From Clostridiales bacterium (lineage in GTDB: Bacteria > Bacillota > Clostridia > Oscillospirales > Oscillospiraceae): a DNA stretch of 20,549 nt. The DNA is taken from the NCBI GenBank assembly GCA_019418525.1, contig DYBS01000016.1, positions 1-20,549 on the forward strand, written 5' to 3'. Of this stretch, positions 1 to 8,800 are shown piece by piece. The translations under genes and the position numbers were made by a program. Under the pieces are notes generated by a model. That model did no database searches and was not told the origin of the DNA. It was given only the letters and a program-made list of their open reading frames with translations. Positions within the stretch are counted from its first letter, which is position 1, and each line of letters opens with the position of its first letter.

Positions 1-565
1 CCACCACACCGGCGGCGATGTCCTCCCGGCGCTCACCCGCGCCGATGTGGCTGATGACCTCGCTCTCGGCAAAGACCGTACACATGGCGCTGATGGCCAG
101 CGGGGTACCTGCTTCCGCCAGGGCAAAGAGCTCGGTCAGGTCCACGCCCAGGCGGTTAGCCATGATCTCCAGGAATTTTCCGGTGCCCGCCGAACACTTG
201 TCATTCATCAGGAAGCTGGAGGGGGCGCCCCCCTCCACCGTGATGACCTTGGTGTCCTGGCCGCCGATGTCAATGATGGTGCAGTCGTGGCCCAGCAGGG
301 CATAGCCCCCCCGGCCGTGACAGGTGATCTCCGTGACGGTCTTGGCGGCGTAGTCCACCGACACCCGGCCGTAGCCGGTGGCCACCACCTTCATCTCACC
401 CCCGTCCACCGGATGCCCGGCGTCTTTCAGGCGCTGGGCCACGGCGGTGGCGGTCTCCTTGCTGCTCCAGCCGGTGGGCAGGACGAAGTGGTCCACCATC
501 TTCTCCTCGTTGAGGACCACCACCTTGGAGGCGGTGGAGCCGATGTCGATACCAGTGTAGTACAT
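1..565 (-). CDS. Acyl-CoA dehydratase activase-type ATPase (BadF/BadG/HgdC family), partial; partner of the double-cubane reductase
   Basis: This is the ATP-hydrolysing electron donor that passes one low-potential electron at a time to its partner reductase. Only the first 188 residues are inside the window and the gene runs off the left edge; family members have about 250-270 residues. The N-terminus carries the ASKHA phosphate-1 motif GIDIGSTASK (residues 5-14). The second ATP-binding strand is IIDIGGQDTK (97-106). The two cysteines expected to hold the [4Fe-4S] cluster bridging the homodimer are C124 (in NDKCSAGTGKF) and C162 (in SAMCTVFAESEV). The ATG at 565 is preceded by AAAGGAG at a sensible spacing. 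It lies only 23 bases after the stop of the reductase gene on the same strand, so the two are very probably co-transcribed. Because the neighbour is a YjiM-type protein, this is best compared with YjiL of E. coli rather than with a hydroxyacyl-CoA dehydratase activator. The family call is firm; the partner assignment is inferred from adjacency. Confidence 0.93.
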   Translation of the reverse strand, partial: MYYTGIDIGSTASKVVVLNEEKMVDHFVLPTGWSSKETATAVAQRLKDAGHPVDGGEMKVVATGYGRVSVDYAAKTVTEITCHGRGGYALLGHDCTIIDIGGQDTKVITVEGGAPSSFLMNDKCSAGTGKFLEIMANRLGVDLTELFALAEAGTPLAISAMCTVFAESEVISHIGAGERREDIAAGVV

Positions 566-588
566 GGGGAGCGCTCCTTTACTTCTAC

Positions 589-1740
589 TTACTTTTCGAT
601 GGTCTCCAGGAAGGCCGCCAGACGGGTGTTGATCTGACCCTTGTCGGACTGGGAGTAGTCGGTCTCAATGTTCAGATAGGGCAGGCCCTTCTCGGTGACA
701 CAGCGCTTGATGGAGTAAGACTCCACATTGTAAGTATGGCAGGCCTGGAGGATGATCTCAATGACGCCGTCCACCTGGTAGTCGTCGATCATCTCGGACA
801 CATACTGCGTGCGGGACTCGTTGGGGCTCATCACCGAGCAGTTGATATTCAGATACTTGCGGGCCAGGGCCTCATAGATATCGGGGGCCTCGGGGTCGAT
901 CTTCTCGATCTTCTCGCGGGTACCGCTGCAACTGTCGAAGGCCACCACGTCGGCGCCCAGCTCCTCCACGGACTTGACGATCTTATCTCGCACGCCGCCG
1001 TAGGGGCAGCCGGTGAGCAGGATGCGGGGGCGGTCACTGCTCTTGCCCTTGTAGTTGGCCTCCCAGTCGGCCAGGACCTCCTTGGTGCGCTGCTCCACCT
1101 GGTTGCAGCGCTCCTCCAGATCAAAGGAGAAGCTGCTGGCGTCCACCCGGGTGCCCATCTCATAGCCGCTGATAGGGGCGGGGTTCAGCTTGCCCAGCTC
1201 CAGGTAGCGGAGCATCACGTCCCGCTCGTGGTTCTTGCGGCGCACAGCCTCACGCACGTCGTCATCGGTGATGGTGACGCCGAATTTCTCCTCCAGCTTC
1301 GCCTTGAAGCGGAGGATCTCGCCCTTCCAGAACTGCACGGCCTCCTCGGTTCGGACATGGGGCAGCTGCATCACATAGGTCTCCTTGATCTCGTTGAGCA
1401 GCTCGAACATTTTCTTCTTGCCGTCGCAGGTGGTCTCGCCCACCACCAGGTCGGAGAAGTAGAAGTAGGGACAGGTATCGGTCAGCGCAAAGCCGTAGCT
1501 GGACTTGATGAGGGGGCAGAGGTTGCGGGGCAGGTTGGCCTCGGCGGCGGGAATGGGGTCCTCACTGGTGCCGCACAGGCCCACCGGAATAGCCCCGGCG
1601 GCGTAGACCAGCTCCAGAGGCACAAAGGTGCAGAACACACCCACCACGCGGGCGCCCTGATCCTTGAGCTCCTTCATACGGAGAAAACCCTTCTGACGGA
1701 TCTCGTTGTACGTTTCAAAGTTAGCAGGCAGTGTGGCCAT
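589..1740 (-). CDS. Double-cubane-cluster-containing anaerobic reductase (YjiM-like, HgdB/D-component fold)
   Basis: This 383-residue protein belongs to the 2-hydroxyacyl-CoA dehydratase D-component superfamily. It matches the single-subunit branch that includes E. coli YjiM and the Carboxydothermus double-cubane protein, which use ATP-driven electrons from an activase to reduce small substrates at an [8Fe-9S] cluster. The characteristic stretch is residues 53-111, with GLCGTSE, NLCPLIKSSYG, TDTCPYFYFSD and GETTCDGKKK. Cysteines at 56, 75, 90, 105, 245, 271, 301, 334 and 347 include the cluster ligands. The length is typical of the single-protein branch, and no separate second dehydratase subunit follows, which argues against a classical two-subunit dehydratase. 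Start ATG at 1740 has AAAGGA upstream. It is the first gene of an operon with the activase. The physiological substrate of this family is not known to me, so none is given. It acts in the cytoplasm and should be oxygen-sensitive. Confidence 0.92.
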   Translation of the reverse strand: MATLPANFETYNEIRQKGFLRMKELKDQGARVVGVFCTFVPLELVYAAGAIPVGLCGTSEDPIPAAEANLPRNLCPLIKSSYGFALTDTCPYFYFSDLVVGETTCDGKKKMFELLNEIKETYVMQLPHVRTEEAVQFWKGEILRFKAKLEEKFGVTITDDDVREAVRRKNHERDVMLRYLELGKLNPAPISGYEMGTRVDASSFSFDLEERCNQVEQRTKEVLADWEANYKGKSSDRPRILLTGCPYGGVRDKIVKSVEELGADVVAFDSCSGTREKIEKIDPEAPDIYEALARKYLNINCSVMSPNESRTQYVSEMIDDYQVDGVIEIILQACHTYNVESYSIKRCVTEKGLPYLNIETDYSQSDKGQINTRLAAFLETIEK

Positions 1741-1765
1741 TACGCCTCATCCTTTCCCGATTTTT

Positions 1766-1782
1766 GACCGCCCGGGGCGGTC
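1766..1782 (-). promoter_or_regulatory. Leader hairpin just upstream of the reductase ribosome binding site
   Basis: GACCGCC and GGCGGTC form a perfect 7-bp GC-rich stem with a 3-base loop inside the predicted leader, about 10 bases before the Shine-Dalgarno. In the direction of transcription it is followed by AAAAATC rather than a run of T, so it is not an intrinsic terminator. It could protect the mRNA end or tune translation; its function is unknown. Confidence 0.45.
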
Positions 1783-1803
1783 TGTCTCTTCACTTACCTT
1801 TCG

Positions 1804-1832
1804 AGTATAGTTTTTTCCCATACGGGTGTCAA
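1804..1832 (-). promoter_or_regulatory. Sigma-70/A-type promoter of the reductase-activase operon
   Basis: Read on the minus strand, TTGACA (1832-1827, perfect) is followed by a 17-base spacer and TATACT (1809-1804). This is close to consensus and predicts a transcript start near 1797, with a leader of about 57 bases before the ATG at 1740. Confidence 0.85.
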
Positions 1833-1856
1833 CGGATTTTATCTATTATTTCTATT

Positions 1857-1884
1857 TGAAATATTGATGCTGTAAAGTATTTCA
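1857..1884. promoter_or_regulatory. Candidate operator: inverted repeat TGAAATA-N14-TATTTCA
   Basis: Perfect 7-bp arms (1857-1863 and 1878-1884) lie 25 bases upstream of the -35 box of the reductase promoter, a usual place for an activator site. The surrounding DNA is strongly AT-rich, so a chance match is possible. No regulator can be named: it does not match the FNR or CRP consensus. Confidence 0.3.
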
Positions 1885-1942
1885 TTTCTCTATAAAGCGA
1901 CTTTTTTCTCAAATAGGCTTCCAAAGTAACCCAGCTCAATTT

Positions 1943-1972
1943 TTGCATATGATGCCAAAATATGCGGATACT
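1943..1972 (+). promoter_or_regulatory. Weak candidate promoter of the AbrB-like gene, overlapping a small inverted repeat
   Basis: TTGCAT (1943-1948), an 18-base spacer and GATACT (1967-1972) lie about 40 bases before the ATG; the match to consensus is only moderate. The same stretch holds GCATAT-N9-ATATGC (1945-1950 and 1960-1965), which could be an autoregulatory site because AbrB-type proteins bind AT-rich symmetric DNA. Confidence 0.3.
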
Positions 1973-2011
1973 ATCCACTGTCCAAACGCAACCGTGGGAG
2001 GAGTTTCAACT

Positions 2012-2212
2012 ATGAAAGCAACTGGCATCGTGCGCCGTATCGACGATCTTGGCCGGGTCGTTATTCCAAAGGAGATCCGCCGGACCATGCGTATCCGCGA
2101 GGGCGACCCGTCACAGACCACATTGGTACCGTGGCAGCGGTTTTGCCGCGCCATGCTGGATCTGGCACGGCGGCAGGGCTGGGACGACTCTCAGGCCTCC
2201 ATCCATACTTAG
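2012..2212 (+). CDS. AbrB/SpoVT-type DNA-binding protein with a replaced C-terminus (66 aa); possible decayed gene
   Basis: Residues 1-33 are a near-perfect AbrB-family swapped-hairpin DNA-binding domain: MKATGIVRRIDDLGRVVIPK, then EIRRTMRIREGDP. In normal members GDP is followed by a segment resembling LEIF and a glycine/glutamate turn that completes the dimeric barrel, and the proteins run to about 80-180 residues. Here the sequence switches after GDP to an unrelated 33-residue tail (SQTTLVPWQRFCRAMLDLAR and on to IHT). Neither other reading frame restores the family sequence, so a simple frameshift does not explain it. ATG 2012 has GGGAGGAG eight bases upstream; an ATG further upstream (1943) lacks a site and would add residues foreign to the family. 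It stands alone between divergent and convergent genes. It is either a recombination product whose half domain may still dimerise, or a remnant. The tail was not recognised. Confidence 0.7.
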   Translation: MKATGIVRRIDDLGRVVIPKEIRRTMRIREGDPSQTTLVPWQRFCRAMLDLARRQGWDDSQASIHT

Positions 2213-2224
2213 ACATCTTATGCA

Positions 2225-2263
2225 ATCAGAGGCCCCCCGGCCAATGGCCGGGGGGCCTCTGAT
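2225..2263. terminator. Bidirectional terminator hairpin between the AbrB-like gene and the giant gene
   Basis: A perfect 18-bp stem (ATCAGAGGCCCCCCGGCC, 2225-2242, with its complement 2246-2263) and a 3-base loop lie between the two convergent stop codons. On the plus strand it is followed by CTTTCTCAGGTCTTTTC, a moderately T-rich tail, so it should end the AbrB-like transcript. On the minus strand the tail is poor in T, so termination of the giant gene there is less certain. Confidence 0.8.
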
Positions 2264-2291
2264 CTTTCTCAGGTCTTTTCAATCACTTGGG

Positions 2292-2840
2292 TCAGTCCGC
2301 CAGCAGACGCTGGATCAGATTCCGGTACAGAGCGGCAACCTCCGCACGGCTGGCTCCGTTGGCCGGGGCAAAGGTATCCTCGCCCACGCCCCGGATAAGC
2401 CCCCATTGGCTGAAGCTGCCCACAGCATCCACCGCCCAGTCGCTGATGGAACCGGCATCCGCAAATCCGTCCACGCCGCCTTCCGGCAGCTCCACGTCCA
2501 GCGCATCCAGCAGGCGCTGCATCAGCACACACATCTGCTCCCGGCTCACCGGGTCCTCGGGGCCAAATTGCCCGTTGCCATAGCCCGTTACAATGCCATG
2601 CTCTGTGGCCCATGCCACGTAGGGCGCGTACCAGGCGTCCGGCGACACGTCTGTGAACTCCGACGTGCCGTCGTAGTCCAGCTCCGCGCCGATCAGACGG
2701 CAGAGCACCGTGACAAACATGCCCCGGGTCATAGGCGCCTCCGGCTGGAACTCACCCTTGTCGTTGCCCGCAAACAGGCCGCGTGCGGCCGTAAAGGCAA
2801 TGGCGTCCACCCCCCAGAAATCGGAGGGCACATCCGAGAA
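2292..2840 (-). other. Three SLH domains, cell-wall anchor of the giant protein
   Basis: SLH1 starts at F3964 (FSDVPSDFWGVDAI, then TRGMF), SLH2 at F4025 (FTDVSPDAWYAPYV, then SREQM) and SLH3 about F4089 (FADAGSISDWAVDAV, then SRAEV). Triple SLH cassettes of this kind bind pyruvylated secondary cell-wall polymer, so a csaB-like pyruvyl transferase is expected elsewhere in the genome. The protein ends five residues after SLH3. Confidence 0.95.
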
Positions 2841-5800
2841 GGCCGCATGTTCCGCCACGATCTCATACTTGCCCGGGGCAGCGGCCACATAGTAGACCTT
2901 GCCGGGGGTCACATAACTCCAGGTCACCGGATGGACTGTGCCATCTGCGGCGGTGTACTGCACCAGATATCCGCTGTCCTTGGGCAGACGGGCCGTCGGC
3001 ATCAGCATTTCCATGAGGTCGTCGCCCTCCGCCAGTGTACCGGCAGGGATCCAAACCTCCATGCTATTGCTGTACGCCAGAATATCCAGGTCCGCATTAT
3101 CCCGGATCAGTTGTCTCTCTGCCGCTTCACTCAGGCCGGTTTTGTTGGAGGAAAACGGCACCCGGATCATCCCATGTTCTTTGTCATAATAGAGGTTATA
3201 AATCTCAACCTGGGTGGAGCCGGAGCTGCTGGACTGCGACCCGATCTGGACGAGCATCGTAGCGGCATTGTCCCACAGAGTCGGGTCGTTTTCGTAGGCG
3301 CCGGCCGCTTTGGCTTCCAGTGCCGCTTTTTTGTCCGTGTAAGCTTGCTCCGCCACAGGCAATGCTTCCTCCGCATCGGTTTGTTCTCTCTGAGCCGCCT
3401 GCTGGGCCTGCTCCAGCGTCAGCGCCGCGACTGCCGCGTCATAGGCGTCCTTGGCGGCGCCATCGGCATAGTCTGCATCTGCCCAAGCCTGGAGCAAATT
3501 CTGAATAGTCTCATTGCTCCCGATCAGCGCTAAATAGTTGTTCCACGTCTCTGTTCTCTCCGCGGCATCCTTAGCGCTCTGCCAGGCCTGGAGGGCCTCA
3601 CGGATGGTCTGCTGCTTTTCGGCCGCAGCACTGGTCAGAGCACTTTCCGTCAGAGCATTTTCCGCTGTCTCCACCCGTTCCTCGGCGGCCAGCAGCGCCT
3701 GATAGGCCGTGATCAGATCCTGCATCTCCATGGCGGAAACATCCTCCATGGTGCGCACCGCCACCTGATACCAGCCGGAGCGCAGACCAGTGAACACGCC
3801 GGTAGACAGCGTGCCGGAGGCTAGATCGGAGGTCTCCCAGGCGGGGGTAGTCCAGCCGTCCTCCGCCGGGAACAGCTTCTGGTCCAGCGGCTGGGTCAGC
3901 TCATCTACGGGCAGGAGAGCACTCTCCCCATTCTCCACCGGGCGGATCAGGAACTGATAGGTCCCGCTCTCCAGCCGGCCGTTTTGGGCCGTGACGGTGA
4001 TGGAACCGTCCCGGCCACCGTTGTGCTCGACGCTGCTCTCTGTCTCCATGACGATGGCCTCGTCTCCCACGGTCAGACTTCTCTGTGCGATCACCTCCGC
4101 ATTTTGTTTTTCATTCGCGTCCCGGAACAGGACGGTATAAGCACCGGGAGTCAGTCCCGGGAAGGAAATGCCCTTCTCCGTGAGTTCCGTCCAGTTTGCG
4201 TCCTGGTCTGTGGCCAGGGCTGTCTCCAGCCACTGGCTCCAGGCCTTTGTCTCCCGCTCCGCCAGAGCCGCGTTCAGCTCCTCCTCGGGCATGACGGCGG
4301 CGGGATCGTCCGCCTCTGCGTCCGGGTGTTCCTCAAAATACTGCTCTGCATATGCGTCCAGCAGCTCCTGTCGGACCGCCTCAGCGTCAAAGATATCCGT
4401 TGTGGGCATCAGCAGTACCTCGTAGCGGCCGTGGTACTGATTTTCCGCAGGGATACTCTTTTCCGCGTCATAGACGCCGCCGGTCAGGGCGGTGGGGTCG
4501 ATGGTAATCACGCCGTTGTTCCGGGCCTGGTTCCAGGCGTCGGTAACGGTACAGACGCTCTCATCCTCCGCCTGAATGGGCAGGCCGGGCACGGCAAGGG
4601 ACTGTTCCGCTGTGTGGTTTGCCGCATCCTTGCCGGTCAGGGTATACGTTCCACCGTACTGGATGGGGAAAGTACCGGCCACCGCGGTGCGGCGCTGGCC
4701 CACATTCAGGTCAAAACCATTGATGGCGGCCCCCGCGATGGGCGAGAGCTCCGGATCGGACTTGCTCACGTTCCAGGAGAGGGCTGTGCCGTCCTCGCTC
4801 AGGGACAGGCTGGCCACCGGAAGTTCGGTGTCCACCTGGGCCATCTCCAGCACGGTCTGGCTCCAGGTGCCGTCCGTCGCCGTGACCGTGACCACATAAT
4901 AGCCGTTGGCCTTGGCGTCAAAGGTATTTGCCGCGTCGGTCAGAGGGTCCAGTTTCGTGATAACCAGCTCCGAAGCGTCCTCATCCGTCGTATGTACCGT
5001 GATACGCTGGGCGCTGTATGTCACGCCTTCTGTCTCAGACTGCGCTGCGGCCACCACGGTATCGCTTCCGGTCACATAGTCTGTCTCTTCCAGCTCCGTT
5101 CCGTTCTTCTCAAACTGCGCGGTCAGGTCGGGGGCCGTACTGATGGCTCCGCTGGTGACTGTGGTGTTGAACCAGTCCACCGTCACCGCTTGGGTGGTGC
5201 GGTTGCCGGAGTTGTCCACGGCGGCCACATCCAGCTTGCCGTTTTCCTCGATGGTCAGCTGAGCCGACCAGTAGCCCGACGAGTGCTTGGTCAGATGTTC
5301 CGGCTCCACGCCGTTGACCGTCAGGCTGGCAATGCCCGTATCGTCCAATGCGTAGACCGTCAGCTCCACCTGGCTCTCTCCCGCTTTCAGGGACGCGGTA
5401 TCCGGGAAGCTGCGGCTCCAGTAAATGTGGGGATGGTTGGCGTCCAGCGCGGGCACCGGCGGCTGACCGCTGGCAAAGTGCTCCACCAGAACGTCAAAAT
5501 CCGCTGTGGCATTGCTGTCACCGTTGTCCAGCACGGTGACTTTTACGGTGTGGCTCTGTTCGCTGCTGCCAAAGGACACTGAGGCAGACTGCTCCCCGCC
5601 CGCACAAGTGAGTTCCTTGGCGGTAAAGCCCGGATAGGTGCTCTCCACCTTGATCTTGCCGTTGAAGTGGAAGTCGATGGACGTGGCCACCGTATCAAAG
5701 GTGAAATACGCGCCCACCTTGCCGTTGGACAGGTTGGACAGATAGGGGGCCGAGCCGTCGGAGCCCCAGGTGCTGATGTTGCCGTTGAAGGACCAGTCCT

Positions 5801-8800
5801 GCGTGGCGGCCTGGGCGCTTTCGTCATACGGAGTGCCGTTCTTGTTGTAGAAGGTAAACATCCCGTTATTCTTGAAAATGTTGATGCCCTCGCCGGCCTC
5901 GGTCACCTCATAGGTGACGGACTGGATGGTGTTGGTGGCCTCATCCTTGATGTGAATGATCCCGCTGCCCTCCCGGGAGGGGGCAATGACCAGCACGCCC
6001 TCGGTATTGCCCGTACTGGGGCTGGCCGACTGCTCGTAATAGAGTACGCCCAGGTTTTTGGCCGCGCCTTCGGTGTCTTGGACTTCCTCCACCTGGATGA
6101 CGGGGGCCTTGCCGGTGCTGGTGGCGATGGACACGGGCAGGCGCATGGTGTTGCCCATGGCCAGCGTGACCTTGGCCGCAGTCTCAAAGAAGGTGGTATG
6201 CTCGATCTGTGCCACCTGGCTGTTATTGTCGGTATTGTACTCGCTGTGGCTGGCGGTGATCAGGCCGTCGGCGCTCCGGCTCTCCACGGCATCGTCCCCG
6301 GCAAAGATCTCCACCCGCAGGTTGAGGCTGCCGTTGACGGTTCCCTGATAGACCTCCGGCGGCACCGTCAGGGTACCGGTCACCGTACGGCCCATATTGG
6401 GGTCCATATCGCTGCCGTCCGTGTTCTTCAGGCGCAGGATGCCGTTCTGCTCGTCCGTCCCGCCGCCCAGAATCAGGCTGAGCGGGTCCAGTTTCTGCTG
6501 CTTGGAAACCGTCAGGTCGTTTTCGGTGATATCCAGGACGGTATAGACCGGGTTGTTCTGCTCATCCCGGCCGCTCTCATAGCTGAATTGGACATACACG
6601 TCCTCGGCCGTCTCATTGCCCCGGTTGCCCACCTGGAAGTCCACATTCAGCACCGTGTTGCCGTTCTCGTCCACCTGGGCGGTGGTGATGTCAAAGTGCT
6701 CGAAGCCCAGCTCCGGCTTGTTCTCCACCACAAAGCCGCCGGTCCAGGCCCCGGTATCGGGGTCCTGCGACAGGGTGGTGCCGCGGAAGGCTCCGTCTGC
6801 AATATAGGTGTCATCCTCCGCCACGTCCAGATAGAAGATGCTGCCCTCGGGCAGGTCCTCGGTCAGAGCGGCACAGGTGCCGCTGAGGGATACGGTCTGT
6901 CCGGCGGTGATATTCTGCGGGATCTCCCACTGGGCCAGGGCGGTGGCTTCCGCTCCCTCCTCTATGCGCAGCATCAGCCGGGCGGTGATGGGATTTGCCT
7001 CGCTGCCCCGCAGGGCCACGTCGCCGGTGTTCTGGAAGCTGGCCTTGACATACAGCTCGCTGCCGGCGGTAAAGTCATACCCGGAGAAGTCCACATTGGC
7101 GTTTCCCACGCTCCGCTGGCCCACGCCGTAACTGATGGCGTAGACGCCCAGGCCGGGCTTTTTGTCATATTTTCCCTCATCATAGAGTGCCTGAGCATAT
7201 GCATCCTCAATAGGAACCACCACGGTCTGCTCATCGCCGTTTACATCGGTATAGGTGCCCTCCTGGAGGTACTGGGTGGTGCCCTGGGTGAGCACCAGCA
7301 GGGTATCCTTGGTCTCCCCCGCGCCCGCCTCCGCCAGAAGGGCGTTCTGGGCGTCGGTGAGATTGGGGGTGTCATTGGCGCTCATGGTCTGGATCTCGCT
7401 GCCGCCCAGCCCCGCCAGGATCTGGCTCAGGTCCACCTGGGCGGAGGCGCTCTTTTCGGCGCTCATGGTCTGGGCGGTGTTTTCCTCCTGGGCAGTCTGC
7501 CCCAGGGCGATCTGCAGATTGGAGAAGGTCAGCTGATCCATGCCTCCCCCGGCATAGCCCTCCAGCTTGCCCAGGTAGGCCTGCTCGGTATCCGAGGCGC
7601 TCCAGCCGTTGGCCGCTGCGTCCTCGTACACCTGCATGTAGTTCATAGCCAGCATGGTGCCCGCGCCCCAGGTCTGGGACTGGGGATCCCACTTGGTGAG
7701 GAAGAGGGCGTTGTTGGTGGTGCCCTCCACCGTGGAGACATAGACGGCGGAAATATTGCCCGCGCCGTCGGCGCCGATGGTGACCTCCGCACGGCCGGTG
7801 CTGCTGGGCGTGGCGTCCTCTCCGTCGGCACCTGTCTGCGCCTCCGGCTGGAAGAAGGGGATGATGGAGCCGGAGTGGCTTGCGGCAATGCTCACCAGAT
7901 CGGCCTGGGGGATAACGAAGGTGGAGCCGTTCATCTCAAAGAGCAGGAACTCCTCCGGACTCGTCTCAGACAGGGTGGCCACGTCAAACGACTCGCCCTC
8001 CCCTTCCAGACCGCCCAGCTTGCCGTTGAGGAACTGGAGGTTGGAGAAATAGGGGTCCTGATAGTCGGTAAGCTTACCGCCCACATAGGCGCCGTCGGTC
8101 TTGGTGTTCTGGTCGTAGTCCACCAGAGTGCGCAGCAGCAGGGCATTGCCCCAGGCGGGCTGGCCATCCGTCACCGTCAGGGTCTGGAGGTAAAGCCGCT
8201 TGGTGGTCAGCTGATCCGTGGCATTTGCGCCGCTTACGCCGCTGTAATTGTTCTCCTGGACATAGCTCTGCTCGCTGGTGGTGTAGGCCACATAGTACAC
8301 ACCGTTGATTTCGGTGATCTCCATGTTGTCCAGGATCTGGCCCTCGGGCAGAGAAACCGCGGTGTCCTGGTTGCCCACTACTGCGTGGAGTTCGGTACCC
8401 GAGCCATAGGCGTCCCACAGGCCCTTCTGGTAGGCCTCCCGGTAGGCCTTGATGTTCTTGCTGGCGTCATCAGTGGTGTAGATTTTATTCAGGTAGGCGG
8501 CATACTCCGCCTCCATGGCTTTGGTATCAGTATAGTGCTTGGCTTTTGCATAAATGGTCACGCTGCCGTCACTGCTGCCGCCGGGGAGATACACATGGCT
8601 GCCCGCCGCGCCGCTGACCGTCTTGGCATCTGTGATCTCAGAGGGCGTAGTGGTATTAAAGCTGGCCGTCTTGACCACGGTGTTTTGGGCCGCCTGATTG
8701 GCGATCTCCTGGTTGGCGGCGTTTACATCGTCAACAGACTTGAAGTAAATGTACCAATCGTTGTAGATCTTATAGTCGCTGTCGTATGCGGCCTTTTCCT

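Noticed and set aside
589..1740. Reading the 383-aa protein as a 2-hydroxyglutaryl- or phenyllactyl-CoA dehydratase subunit
   Set aside because: No partner subunit or CoA-transferase is present and the sequence pattern fits the single-subunit double-cubane branch better.
736..1767. A 343-codon open frame on the plus strand opposite the reductase gene
   Set aside because: The minus-strand gene is a clear YjiM-like protein with all family cysteines and a ribosome binding site; the plus-strand translation is a repetitive L/G/H/A shadow.
1766..1782. GC-rich hairpin considered as an intrinsic terminator
   Set aside because: No T run follows on the minus strand, and on the plus strand it is followed by mixed sequence; it lies within the leader of the reductase operon.
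1943..2011. Upstream in-frame ATG codons that would lengthen the AbrB-like protein by 23 residues
   Set aside because: No ribosome binding site precedes them, the added residues are not found in AbrB proteins, and the ATG at 2012 has a strong site and begins exactly at the family start.
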